Positions 15,842-23,971 of a DNA stretch of 64,000 nucleotides are shown here, piece after piece. The stretch spans positions 18,500-82,499 of the forward strand of contig DATLUM010000075.1 in the NCBI GenBank assembly GCA_035533095.1. The letters are read 5' to 3'. This stretch comes from Acidimicrobiales bacterium (GTDB taxonomy: Bacteria; Actinomycetota; Acidimicrobiia; Acidimicrobiales; Palsa-688). Made by a program: the position numbers and the translations under genes. The stretch's first letter is position 1. Each line of letters opens with the position of its first letter. The notes beneath the pieces were generated by a model that saw only the letters and a program-made list of their open reading frames with translations, searched no databases and was not told the origin of the DNA.

Positions 15842-17616
15842 GGCGCCCCACCACCCGCCCTCACCTCGACCCCGGTCACCTCGGCGACCGCAGCCATGCC
15901 TTCGGCGACTTCGTCGGCCAGAGGCTCTCGCTCGTGGAAGTAGACGCCTCCTCGTAGCAGCGATGCGATAGCCGCAAGGATGGTGATGCCCGCCGCGAAG
16001 AAGAGAGCCAGATGCAATCCGGTGGCAAACGGTGACGAGATGAGTCGAGGGAAGAACTCGCGGCCGGTCAGGTAAGCGGCCTTGGAGTGGGGGAGAGAGG
16101 CGAGCACGCCCGAATGCCCGAGCTCGATCTGGATGGCGTTGTAGCCGAGGAACGCGGCGAAGAGAGTGCCGATGGGCGGCAACCCTGCGACCGCCCGGGC
16201 AGCTCCGCTCGGGACGCCCTGAGCGACGAGTCCGCTGTATAGATGTCCCGGCAGGGTCGCTGCGAGACCGAGGGTGATCACGGTGAAGAACGCGCCCATC
16301 GACAGCACCTGAGCCGAGTTCTGGAAGGTGGTGAGCATGCCGGCTCCGGCACCCCTCTGCTCGGGAGGAAGGCTGTTCATCACGCCTGCCTGGTTCGGGG
16401 AGAAGAACATGCCGGCACCGAGCGCCCACACCAGGATGAGCGCGGCGAACGCCGGGTACGCGAAGTCGATGGGCAAGGTGTTCATCAACAGAAACGCCCC
16501 GGCGCTGATCGCCAGACCCGCCGTCGCGAACGGCCTGGCTCCGAAACGGTCCGAGAGGATCCCCGAGATAGGCCCGGAGACGAGGAAGCCGACCGTCATC
16601 GGGATCATATAGATGCCCGCCCACAACGGCGTCTCGGCGAAGCTGTAGCCGTGGAGGGGCAGCCAGATCCCCTGTAGCCAGATGATGAGAACGAACTGGA
16701 GGCCACCTCGGCCCGTAGCCCCCAGCGCGCCGGCGATGTTGCCGGCGGTGAAGGCCCGTATACGGAACAGCCTCGGCCGGAACATCGGGTCCGCCACCCT
16801 GAACTCCACCCAGACGAACACGGCGAGCAGCACCAACCCGGCGACGATCGTCGCGATGACGAACGGGTTGGTCCAACCCATCGTGTGATGGCCGTACGGC
16901 TGGATCGAGTACACGATGCCCACCAGAAGCGAGATCAGGCCGAGAGCGAAGGTGATGTTGCCCGCCCAGTCGATGCGCGATGGCGTCCGTACCCCGTTGT
17001 CGTGGAGCTTGAGATATGCCCAGATGGTCGCGAAGAGACCAACTGGCACCGAAACGAGGAATACGAGGCGCCACTCGATGGGGGCGAGGACACCGCCGAG
17101 TATCAACCCGATGAACGATCCGCTGACAGCCGCGATCCCGTTGATGCCCATTGCCATGCCCCGCTCGTGGGGTGGGAACGCGTCAGTCAGGATCGCGTTC
17201 GAGTTGGCGAAGAGAAGGGAAGCACCGACGCCCTGGAAGACCCGCATGACGATCAGCCATATGGCAGCCGCCGTCCCGGTCATCCACGTGACGGACAGCA
17301 GCACGGAGAACACGGTGAACACGGCGAACCCGAGGTTGTACATGCGAACCCGGCCGTACATGTCGCCGACCCGACCGAAGCTCACGACCAGTACGGCGGT
17401 GACGAGCATGAAGCCCATCAGCAGCCAAAGGAGAAACGACGTGTTCGCGGGGTTGAGGGGATCGAGGTGGATGCCTCGGAAGATGTTCGGCAGCGAGATC
17501 AAGAGGATCGATTGGTTGATCGTCGCCATGAGCACGCCAAGCGTCGTGTTCGAGAGCGCGACCCACTTGTAGCGAGGTCCGGGAACCCGGTCGCCGCCAT
17601 CGCCTCGCTGGATCAT
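15838..17616 (-). CDS. MFS exporter, DHA2 (14-helix) type
   Basis: 592 residues with about 14 hydrophobic segments. GRVGDMYGRVRMY is the loop 2-3 motif of the family, and RVFQGVGASLLFANSNAILTDAFPP fits the motif C region of drug:proton antiporters. It would expel drugs, dyes or metabolites using the proton gradient; the substrate is unknown. It is the first gene of a two-gene operon with the MerR regulator and has a palindrome over its -10 region. Confidence 0.9.
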   Translation of the reverse strand: MIQRGDGGDRVPGPRYKWVALSNTTLGVLMATINQSILLISLPNIFRGIHLDPLNPANTSFLLWLLMGFMLVTAVLVVSFGRVGDMYGRVRMYNLGFAVFTVFSVLLSVTWMTGTAAAIWLIVMRVFQGVGASLLFANSNAILTDAFPPHERGMAMGINGIAAVSGSFIGLILGGVLAPIEWRLVFLVSVPVGLFATIWAYLKLHDNGVRTPSRIDWAGNITFALGLISLLVGIVYSIQPYGHHTMGWTNPFVIATIVAGLVLLAVFVWVEFRVADPMFRPRLFRIRAFTAGNIAGALGATGRGGLQFVLIIWLQGIWLPLHGYSFAETPLWAGIYMIPMTVGFLVSGPISGILSDRFGARPFATAGLAISAGAFLLMNTLPIDFAYPAFAALILVWALGAGMFFSPNQAGVMNSLPPEQRGAGAGMLTTFQNSAQVLSMGAFFTVITLGLAATLPGHLYSGLVAQGVPSGAARAVAGLPPIGTLFAAFLGYNAIQIELGHSGVLASLPHSKAAYLTGREFFPRLISSPFATGLHLALFFAAGITILAAIASLLRGGVYFHEREPLADEVAEGMAAVAEVTGVEVRAGGGAP

Positions 17617-17625
17617 GACGGAACA

Positions 17626-17631
17626 ACTCTA
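17626..17631 (-). promoter_or_regulatory. -10 element (TAGAGT) of the MFS/MerR operon
   Basis: On the minus strand TAGAGT is 9 nt upstream of the MFS ATG. Five of its six bases lie inside the palindrome at 17627-17646. Confidence 0.5.
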
Positions 17632-17646
17632 ACGTCAACGTCAGAG
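17627..17646 (+). promoter_or_regulatory. Palindromic operator, probable MerR site
   Basis: CTCTAACGTCAACGTCAGAG: 8 of 10 base pairs of the inverted repeat match. It contains two ACGT half-sites, like operators of MerR-type regulators. It covers the -10 box of the exporter operon, so bound regulator could block or reshape the promoter. Assignment to the downstream MerR is inference from operon position. Confidence 0.6.
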
Positions 17647-17722
17647 TCTGCTGGCATGGCCGGGGCGTTCCGCTCGCTCCGACGGAGAAGGGCTCAGGCC
17701 GATCCGGGCCCGCCGGGCGCCG

Positions 17723-17728
17723 TAGAAT
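17723..17728 (+). promoter_or_regulatory. -10 element (TAGAAT) of pgsA
   Basis: TAGAAT sits 7 nt before ATG 17736; the same hexamer and spacing occur ahead of the DksA-type gene. Confidence 0.6.
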
Positions 17729-17735
17729 CCGCCAT

Positions 17736-18368
17736 ATGACCGAGGAAGCGGCGAATGGTGAAGACCGCATCCTCACCGTTCCGAATCTCATAACCCTGGT
17801 CAGGCTCTTGTGCATCCCGGTGTTCGTGCTGCTGCTACTGCGGCCTCACCACGCCGGCTGGTATCCCGCCGCTCTGCTCCTCGGAGGACTGGGTGTCAGC
17901 GACGGTGTGGACGGTTACGTGGCTCGTCACTTCAACCAGATCTCCACCCTCGGAAAGGTTCTCGATCCCGTCGCCGACAGGCTCCTGCTCGGAGTCGGGG
18001 CAGTGTCGATCATCGCCGTCGGTGCCGTACCCGTGTGGGTGGCCGTCGTGGCCCTGGCGCGGGAGGCTCTTGTCGCCGGCGGATTCCTCTACGTGGCCGC
18101 GGCGGGAGGGCGCCGCATGGACGTGCAATGGGCCGGCAAGGCGGGGACGTTCGCTCTCATGTGCGCCTTGCCTCTGTTCCTTGGCGGCCACGCCAACGAC
18201 GACTGGCATTCGATAGCCGAGGCTCTCGCCTGGGTGTCCACCGTCCCGGCCCTGGTTTTCGGCTGGTACGCGGCGTTCACCTACGTACCAAAGGCCCGCG
18301 AGGCCATCGCCGAGAGCCGGCACGAGCGCGCAGCCCAACTCGAAGGTGCCGCGGAGTCCCTGCGGTGA
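17736..18368 (+). CDS. pgsA: CDP-alcohol phosphatidyltransferase (PgsA-like)
   Basis: 210 residues with several membrane helices. The catalytic signature DG-x2-AR-x8-G-x3-D-x3-D is complete: DGVDGYVARHF then GKVLDPVADR. The likely reaction is CDP-diacylglycerol plus glycerol 3-phosphate to phosphatidylglycerophosphate, but actinobacteria use relatives for other head groups (for example inositol phosphate), so the acceptor is inferred. The stop overlaps the next start in GTGA. Confidence 0.88.
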   Translation: MTEEAANGEDRILTVPNLITLVRLLCIPVFVLLLLRPHHAGWYPAALLLGGLGVSDGVDGYVARHFNQISTLGKVLDPVADRLLLGVGAVSIIAVGAVPVWVAVVALAREALVAGGFLYVAAAGGRRMDVQWAGKAGTFALMCALPLFLGGHANDDWHSIAEALAWVSTVPALVFGWYAAFTYVPKAREAIAESRHERAAQLEGAAESLR

Positions 18369-20869
18369 AGGCGGTCATCATGGCCGGTGGCGAAGGGACA
18401 CGGCTCAGACCCCTCACGTCGAACCAGCCCAAACCCATGATGGCGGTGGCGAACCGGCCGATGATGGAGCACGTCGTGGAGCTCCTGAAGAAGCACGGTT
18501 TCCATGACATCGTCGTGACGGTCGCGTTCCAGGCCAACGCCATCCGGACCTACTTCGGGGACGGTTCGGAGTTCGGGGTCCGGATGGTCTACGCCACCGA
18601 GGAGAACCCGCTCGGGACGGCGGGTTCGGTCCGCAACGCCATGGAGGAGCTGACGGAGACATTCCTCGTCATCTCCGGCGACGTCGTCACCGACATCGAC
18701 CTGCGAGCGATCGTGAAGTTTCACGCGGAGAAGAAGGCGCTCGCGACCATCGGCTTGAAGGCGATGGACAACCCCCTCGAGTTCGGCATCGTCATCACCC
18801 GGGAAGACGGCTCCATAGAGCGCTTCCTGGAGAAACCGACGTGGGGGCAGGTCTTCTCCGACACGATCAACACCGGCATATACGTGCTTCAGCCGGAGAT
18901 CTTCGACTACATCGAACCGGACAAACCGGTTGATTTCTCCTCTGAGGTCTTCCCGAGGCTGCTGGACGACGGCATGCCGGTGTTCGGTTACGTAGCCGAG
19001 GGCTACTGGGAGGACGTGGGGACCCTCGACGCCTACATCAAGGTTCACCAGGACGTGCTCGACGCCCAGGTCGCGCTCGACATCCCGGGGTTCCGGATGG
19101 GGGAGGGCATCTGGCTCGGAGAGGGGTCGGAGGTCGACCCGGCGGCTGTCGTCGACGGCCCCGCCATCATCGGGGACTACTGCCGGGTGGAGGCCGGCGC
19201 ACGCCTCGCTGAGTACAGCGTGCTCGGATCCAACGTGCGCGTCGGAGCGGATGCGTTCGTGGAGCGCTCCGTCGTGCACGACAACGTTTACCTGGGACCG
19301 GGAGTGCGCCTGCGCGGAGCGGTCGTCGGCAGGTCGAGCGACCTGAGGCGCGGCGCCCGGCTCGAAGAAGGGGTGGTCCTGGGCGAAGAATGCTTCGTGG
19401 GCGACCACGCGGTCATCAACCCAGGCGTGAAGGTCTACCCGTTCAAAACAGTCGAGCACGGTGCGATCGTCAACTCGTCGATCGTCTGGGAGTCCCGGGG
19501 CGCCCGGAACCTGTTCGGGAGGCTCGGCGTGGCCGGCCTCGCGAACGTCGACATCTCCCCGGAGCTGGCCGTCCGTCTCGCGATGGCGTACGGGACGACG
19601 ATGAAGAAGGGCTCCACGGTCGTGGCGTCCCGTGACACGAGCCGAGCGGCCCGAGTCCTGAAGCGAGCGATGATGGTCGGCCTCAACGCTTCGGGGGTGG
19701 ACGTGGCGGACCTCGAAGTGGCCACCATCCCGGTCACTCGTTTCGGCGTGCGCATCGAAGGGGGAACGGGCGGTTTCACCGTCCGTCTCGCACCCGACGA
19801 CCCGCAGTCAGTGGTCATACGCTTCTTCGACGCGGGCGGCATCGACATCTCGGAGACGGCCCAGAAGAAGATCGAACGGCTCTTCTACCGCGAGGACTAC
19901 CGGCGGTCCCTGGCAGGCGAGATCGGCGACCTTCGGTTCCCTGTCAGAACGGCTGAGTTCTACACGGCGGTCCTGATGGAGAACATCGATGTCGATGCCG
20001 TCAGGGCCGCCCGTTTCAAGGTCGTGCTCGATTACGCGTACGGAGCCGCGAGTTTCGTGATGCCCAACGTCTTGTCGAAGCTCGGAGCCGAGGTGCTGTC
20101 GGTCAACCCTTACGCGTCGACCCGGCAGTCCCTCAGCTTCGACCGGTGGGAGCACGCCGCGAAGGTGTCCGAGTTGGTGCGAGCATCCGGGGCGCATCTC
20201 GGCGCCGTCATCGACACCGACGGCGAGCACATCACCTTCGTGGACGACAACGGACACGTCCTCACCGACGACCAGGGGTTGATGGCGCTGCTCCGCCTGG
20301 TCCTCGACGACGCCGACCGCAGGGGAGGTACGCCGCCGTCTGTCGCGCTGCCGGTATCGGTGGGCCGGGCCGTCGAGGCGATGTGCGAGGAGGCCAACGC
20401 GACCTTGCTGTGGGCCAAGCTGTCGACCCCGCATCTCATGGAGCTGGCCTCCGCGCCGGGGGTGCGTTTCGCGGCGAGCCAGGAAGGCGGCTACATCTTC
20501 CCCGGATTCCTCCCCGCCTACGACGCCGTGGCAGCGCTCGTCGAGACCCTGACCCTCCTGGCGTCGTGCGGCCGGCGAATGTCCGAGATCGTGGCGAGGC
20601 TCCCGGTGGTGAGGGTCGCCCACGAGGCCGTGGTGACGCCCTGGGACAAGAAGGGCCTCGTCATGCGGATGGTCATGGAGTGGGCGAAGGACCGCGACGT
20701 GACACTCGTCGATGGGGTGAAGGTGCTCCACAACGACGGCTGGGCGCTCGTCTTCCCCGACACCGAAGAACCCTTGACTCACGTGTGGGCAGAGGCGTCC
20801 ACCGACTCCGACGCCAGGGCGCGTGCGCAGGAGTACGCCCGCCGCATACGGAATCTCCTCCGCTCGTGA
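18365..20869 (+). CDS. Mannose-1-phosphate guanylyltransferase fused to a degenerate phosphomannomutase domain
   Basis: 834 residues. Residues 1-235 are a nucleotidyltransferase (VKAVIMAGGEGTRLRPLT, then GTAGSV and ISGDVVTDID). About 250-370 form a left-handed hexapeptide-repeat helix. The rest resembles a phosphohexomutase, but the catalytic phosphoserine loop (normally TASHNP) cannot be found: the matching area near residues 445-480 reads VRLAPDDPQSVVIRFF. The metal loop DGDADR is replaced by DTDGEH near 612. The mutase half is therefore probably inactive or regulatory. The start is GTG 18365, overlapping the pgsA stop; the frame extends further upstream only as out-of-phase pgsA. It probably makes GDP-mannose for glycans or lipids. 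Confidence 0.85.
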   Translation: MKAVIMAGGEGTRLRPLTSNQPKPMMAVANRPMMEHVVELLKKHGFHDIVVTVAFQANAIRTYFGDGSEFGVRMVYATEENPLGTAGSVRNAMEELTETFLVISGDVVTDIDLRAIVKFHAEKKALATIGLKAMDNPLEFGIVITREDGSIERFLEKPTWGQVFSDTINTGIYVLQPEIFDYIEPDKPVDFSSEVFPRLLDDGMPVFGYVAEGYWEDVGTLDAYIKVHQDVLDAQVALDIPGFRMGEGIWLGEGSEVDPAAVVDGPAIIGDYCRVEAGARLAEYSVLGSNVRVGADAFVERSVVHDNVYLGPGVRLRGAVVGRSSDLRRGARLEEGVVLGEECFVGDHAVINPGVKVYPFKTVEHGAIVNSSIVWESRGARNLFGRLGVAGLANVDISPELAVRLAMAYGTTMKKGSTVVASRDTSRAARVLKRAMMVGLNASGVDVADLEVATIPVTRFGVRIEGGTGGFTVRLAPDDPQSVVIRFFDAGGIDISETAQKKIERLFYREDYRRSLAGEIGDLRFPVRTAEFYTAVLMENIDVDAVRAARFKVVLDYAYGAASFVMPNVLSKLGAEVLSVNPYASTRQSLSFDRWEHAAKVSELVRASGAHLGAVIDTDGEHITFVDDNGHVLTDDQGLMALLRLVLDDADRRGGTPPSVALPVSVGRAVEAMCEEANATLLWAKLSTPHLMELASAPGVRFAASQEGGYIFPGFLPAYDAVAALVETLTLLASCGRRMSEIVARLPVVRVAHEAVVTPWDKKGLVMRMVMEWAKDRDVTLVDGVKVLHNDGWALVFPDTEEPLTHVWAEASTDSDARARAQEYARRIRNLLRS

Positions 20870-20907
20870 AGGGGATGCTCCGGGCGACGAGCCGTTGGCG
20901 CGTCGGA

Positions 20908-20913
20908 TAAGTT
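20908..20913 (+). promoter_or_regulatory. -10 element (TAAGTT) of gcvH
   Basis: TAAGTT is 7 nt before ATG 20921. Only 51 bases separate gcvH from the previous gene, too little for a glycine riboswitch. Confidence 0.55.
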
Positions 20914-20920
20914 CCGTTGC

Positions 20921-21301
20921 ATGAATGTCCCCGACGAGCTCCGCTACACCGCGGATCATGAATGGGCGCGTCTCGAGGGAGACGTGATCAGGATAGGGAT
21001 CACCGACTACGCGCAGGACGCCCTGGGTGACGTGGTGTTCGTGCAGCTGCCGGAGCCGGGCGCCGCCGTGTCGGGATCCGAATCCGTCGCGGAGGTGGAG
21101 TCGACGAAGTCGGTGTCCGACATATACGCCCCTGTCGCCGGCACGGTCGTCGAGGTCAACGCCGAGCTCGGCGACTCACCTCAACGGCTCAACGAGGACC
21201 CCTACGGTGAAGGTTGGATCTGCGTCATACGACCCACCGATCCGGCCGCGCTCCAGGACCTCCTGGACGCCGAGGGCTATCGAAAGCTGATCGAGAGCTG
21301 A
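20921..21301 (+). CDS. gcvH: Glycine cleavage system H protein
   Basis: 126 residues. The H protein shuttles the aminomethyl group on a lipoyl arm between the P, T and L proteins. The lipoylation site is the Lys in VESTKSVSDIYAP, and the N-terminus LRYTADHEWARLEGD is typical. It opens a run gcvH-garA-merR-DUF151-merR-gcvT-gcvPA-gcvPB, so the whole cleavage system except the shared L protein is encoded here. Confidence 0.96.
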   Translation: MNVPDELRYTADHEWARLEGDVIRIGITDYAQDALGDVVFVQLPEPGAAVSGSESVAEVESTKSVSDIYAPVAGTVVEVNAELGDSPQRLNEDPYGEGWICVIRPTDPAALQDLLDAEGYRKLIES

Positions 21302-21310
21302 TAATCACGG

Positions 21311-21811
21311 GTGACGTCGATCTTCTGTAACCGCTGCGGTCACCGCAACCCCGAGGGGTCGAACTTCTGCTCCTCTTGCGGCGCGGTGCTCGAGCATCCC
21401 GAGGGTGGCGACTCGACCGTTTCGACGATCACGCTCTCGCCCGTCGAGGCCACCGGCGAAGTCGGCGAAGAGGAGGTCACCGTCGCAGTGGACGACCTGC
21501 CGCCCGAAATGGGCATGCTCGTGGTCAAGCGGGGCCCGAACGCCGGATCGCGCTTCATCCTCGGTCCCGGCACCACCACCGTCGGGCGTCATCCCGACAG
21601 CGACATCTTCCTCGACGACGTGACGGTATCCCGCCGGCACGCGGAGTTCGTCCACGAAGGGCGGGAGTTCTCCGTGGACGACGTCGGCTCGCTCAACGGG
21701 ACCTACCTGAACCGGGAACGCATCGACCAGAAGAGCCTGATCCACAGCGGCGACGAGGTCCAGATCGGCAAGTTCAAACTCGTCTTCCTGTTCGAGGTCC
21801 GGGGCCGATAA
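21311..21811 (+). CDS. garA: GarA/OdhI-like FHA protein with N-terminal zinc ribbon
   Basis: 166 residues, GTG start 9 bases after gcvH. Residues 6-27 hold two CxxC pairs (FCNRCG and FCSSCG), a zinc ribbon. The FHA domain follows (about 70-160): VVKRGPNAGSRFILG, GRHPDSDIFLDDVTVSRRHAE, DVGSLNGTYLNRE, all very close to mycobacterial GarA. GarA binds and inhibits 2-oxoglutarate dehydrogenase and controls glutamate metabolism, switched by phosphorylation of an N-terminal Thr. Here the linker (STVSTITL, about 35-42) has candidate Thr residues but not the ETTS motif. As I remember it, M. tuberculosis GarA has no zinc ribbon. Confidence 0.88.
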   Translation: MTSIFCNRCGHRNPEGSNFCSSCGAVLEHPEGGDSTVSTITLSPVEATGEVGEEEVTVAVDDLPPEMGMLVVKRGPNAGSRFILGPGTTTVGRHPDSDIFLDDVTVSRRHAEFVHEGREFSVDDVGSLNGTYLNRERIDQKSLIHSGDEVQIGKFKLVFLFEVRGR

Positions 21812-21814
21812 CCC

Positions 21815-22729
21815 GTGGCGGAGCGGTCGCACCTCTCGATCGGCGAGGTTCTCTCCCTGCTTCGCGAGGAGTTCCCCGACGTCACCATCTCGAAGATCCG
21901 CTTCTTGGAGAGCCAGGGGCTCGTCGATCCTGAGCGCACACCGTCCGGTTACCGCAAGTTCTACGACCAGGACGTCGAGAGGCTCAGGTGGATCCTGCGC
22001 CAGCAGCGGGAGCACTTCCTGCCCCTCAAGGTGATCCGCGGCCGGCTCAGCGAGCACCCCGACGAACCCGCCGCCAACGGCGCAACGCCGGAGGAAGGCG
22101 CCGATGAGCCTGGCTCCGGCAGCGAGGCACCGACCTCCAGCTCCTCGCCGGCACATCCGGCGGCCACCACTGCGACCACCCCGACAAGCCGGCCGGCGCC
22201 GTCGGCCCGGGTGCCCGCACGTGAGGGACGCCGCGCCGGGCGCAGCGAGGAGCCGGCCACCTTGCCGGGGCTCGGCGCCGAGACCGGGGAGGCGGCCCCC
22301 GCTCCGGCCGAGGCGCCAAGCCCACACCAGACGGCCGCCGCCGGCGTGGAGGCCGACAGCTACACGGCCGAGGAACTGGCCGTTGCAGCGGGAACGACGC
22401 CGGGCCTGGTCAACGAGCTGAAACAGTACGGGCTCATCTCCATCCACGCGGTGGTGGCCGGAACCGCCTATTTCGACCGGAGCTCGCTCGATGTCACGAA
22501 AGCTGCCGCGGGATTCGCGCTGCACGGGGTCGAAGCGCGGCACCTCCGGGCTTGGCGGAACTCGGCGGACCGCGAAGCGGCGCTGTTCGAGCAACTCGTA
22601 ATGCCGCTGCTGCGCCAGCGCAACCCCCAGGCCCGCCGCCAGGCGGCCGAGATGGTCTCCGACCTCTCGCGACTGGGGGGCGAGCTGCGCGCGGCTTTGC
22701 TCGAACGGGCTTTGCGCGAGATCCGCTGA
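21815..22729 (+). CDS. MerR-family regulator with long disordered linker (Rv1828-like)
   Basis: 304 residues, GTG start 3 bases after garA. The MerR DNA-binding domain lies at about 6-80 (LSIGEVLSLLREEFPDVTISKIRFLESQGLV in pieces). An Ala/Pro/Thr-rich linker of roughly 100 residues (about 90-185) separates it from a C-terminal domain with a second helix-turn-helix-like stretch (YTAEELAVAAGTTPGLV). The same place between garA and DUF151 is occupied by Rv1828 in M. tuberculosis. Target and signal are unknown. Confidence 0.85.
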   Translation: MAERSHLSIGEVLSLLREEFPDVTISKIRFLESQGLVDPERTPSGYRKFYDQDVERLRWILRQQREHFLPLKVIRGRLSEHPDEPAANGATPEEGADEPGSGSEAPTSSSSPAHPAATTATTPTSRPAPSARVPAREGRRAGRSEEPATLPGLGAETGEAAPAPAEAPSPHQTAAAGVEADSYTAEELAVAAGTTPGLVNELKQYGLISIHAVVAGTAYFDRSSLDVTKAAAGFALHGVEARHLRAWRNSADREAALFEQLVMPLLRQRNPQARRQAAEMVSDLSRLGGELRAALLERALREIR

Positions 22730-22786
22730 CCGGCAGGCGTCGCCCCCGACGTTCGAAGTGTCGGGTTGGAACGGCTGCGGCGGCGG

Positions 22787-22792
22787 TAACGT
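22787..22792 (+). promoter_or_regulatory. -10 element (TAACGT) of the DUF151 gene
   Basis: TAACGT is 7 nt before ATG 22800 and supports that start over an upstream in-frame ATG at 22758. Confidence 0.55.
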
Positions 22793-22799
22793 TCTGTCC

Positions 22800-23297
22800 A
22801 TGGTGGAGATGCACCTGAGCGCAGTACGGGTGGAGCTTCCTAGCAACACGCCGATCCTGTTATTGCAGGAGGTCCAGGGCTCCCACCGGACGCTGCCGAT
22901 ATACATCGGCCCGGCGGAGGCTCAGGCGATCGCGTTCGCGCAGCAGGGCGTCGAGACCCCGCGGCCGATGACCCACGACCTGATGAAGGACCTTCTCGAC
23001 GAACTGGGCGCTCACATAGACCGTGTGGTCATCACCGAGCTTCGGGACCGGACGTTCTTCGCGGATATACATCTGCTCTCCGCTGGTCAGCGCCACGTGA
23101 TCTCGGCGCGGCCTTCGGACGCGGTGGCTCTGGCCCTCCGGGCCGACACCGCTATCTACGCGGAGGAGGCGCTCCTCGACGCCGAGGGAGTCCTGCTCCC
23201 CGTTGACGATGAAGCCGAGCCCCCCGAAGCGGACGAGCTCGTTTCCGAGTTCCGCCAGTTCATCGAAGGGATCCGCCCCGAGGACTTCGAGTCCTGA
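22800..23297 (+). CDS. DUF151 bifunctional nuclease family protein
   Basis: 165 residues. LPIYIGPAEAQAIAFAQQG, RPMTHDLMKDLL and SARPSDAVALALR are characteristic of DUF151, a family with reported nuclease activity in plants and a conserved partner of the actinobacterial garA locus (Rv1829 position). The C-terminal 35 residues are acidic. Its biochemical role in bacteria is not settled. Confidence 0.9.
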   Translation: MVEMHLSAVRVELPSNTPILLLQEVQGSHRTLPIYIGPAEAQAIAFAQQGVETPRPMTHDLMKDLLDELGAHIDRVVITELRDRTFFADIHLLSAGQRHVISARPSDAVALALRADTAIYAEEALLDAEGVLLPVDDEAEPPEADELVSEFRQFIEGIRPEDFES

Positions 23298-23397
23298 TAC
23301 CGCACTGGAAGACACCCCCCGAACAAGCGGTTGCAATCCCGGTCCTGGTGCAGCACACTGTCGTAACTACTCGTCTGTGATCCCTGGAGGGGCGGAC

Positions 23398-23919
23398 ATG
23401 GCAGCAGCTGACCAGCACGGCGATACCGGCTACCGCGGCCCCCAGGTGTGCTCGATCGTCGGGATCACGTACCGCCAGCTCGACTACTGGGCCCGAACCG
23501 GGCTGCTGCACCCGTCGATCACCGAGGCCAGGGGGAGCGGCTCGCAGAGGCTGTACTCCTATACCGACCTGGTGCAGTTGAAGGTGATCAAGCGCCTGCT
23601 GGACGCCGGCCTCTCGCTGCGGGCGGCACGAAAGGCTATCGAATGTCTTCGCTCGACCGGGGATGACCTGGCCTCGGCCAACCTGGTCATCGACGGCAAG
23701 AGCTCGGTGCTCGCCCATTCGGGCGAGGAGGTCATCGACCTCCTCAAGGGGGGCCAGACCGTCCTCAACATCGTGCCGCTCGGGGGGGTCGTCTCCGAAC
23801 TGCAGTCAGCGATCACCGAACTGGGGCTCGATGTGCCGGCGCCGGTGGAAGCCCGCATGGCGGCTCCCCGAGATGGCCGCGGCGTTGCCGCGCGACCGGC
23901 GCGCAGAACCGGCGCCTGA
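23398..23919 (+). CDS. MerR-family regulator (Rv1830-like)
   Basis: 173 residues. GYRGPQVCSIVGITYRQLDYW and LLHPSITEARGSGSQRLYSY form the MerR DNA-binding domain; the C-terminal half has VIDGKSSVLAHSGEEVIDLL and GGQTVLNIVPLGGVV. ATG 23398 has GGAGGGG 6 nt upstream. The frame stays open further 5' but that part is Ser/Pro-rich and shadows the DUF151 gene. The matching gene in M. tuberculosis (Rv1830) lies at the same place. Target unknown. Confidence 0.88.
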   Translation: MAAADQHGDTGYRGPQVCSIVGITYRQLDYWARTGLLHPSITEARGSGSQRLYSYTDLVQLKVIKRLLDAGLSLRAARKAIECLRSTGDDLASANLVIDGKSSVLAHSGEEVIDLLKGGQTVLNIVPLGGVVSELQSAITELGLDVPAPVEARMAAPRDGRGVAARPARRTGA

Positions 23920-23958
23920 TCCCGCCGCCACCACCGCAGGGTGACCCGGCTGACGCTC

Positions 23959-23964
23959 TAGGCT
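23959..23964 (+). promoter_or_regulatory. -10 element (TAGGCT) of the gcvT-gcvPA-gcvPB operon
   Basis: TAGGCT is 7 nt before GTG 23972, so the second half of the glycine cleavage locus probably has its own leaderless promoter. Confidence 0.55.
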
Positions 23965-23971
23965 GGCTCGG

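Noticed and set aside
15842..17074. Long minus-strand frame extending the MerR gene upstream to 17074
   Set aside because: It is Arg/His/Pro-rich, shadows the MFS gene in another phase and has no MerR-family extension of this kind. The GTG at 15841 with the GTGA overlap is the natural start.
20870..20920. Glycine riboswitch before gcvH
   Set aside because: The gap is only 51 bases, too short for the aptamer, and holds a -10 box at leaderless spacing.
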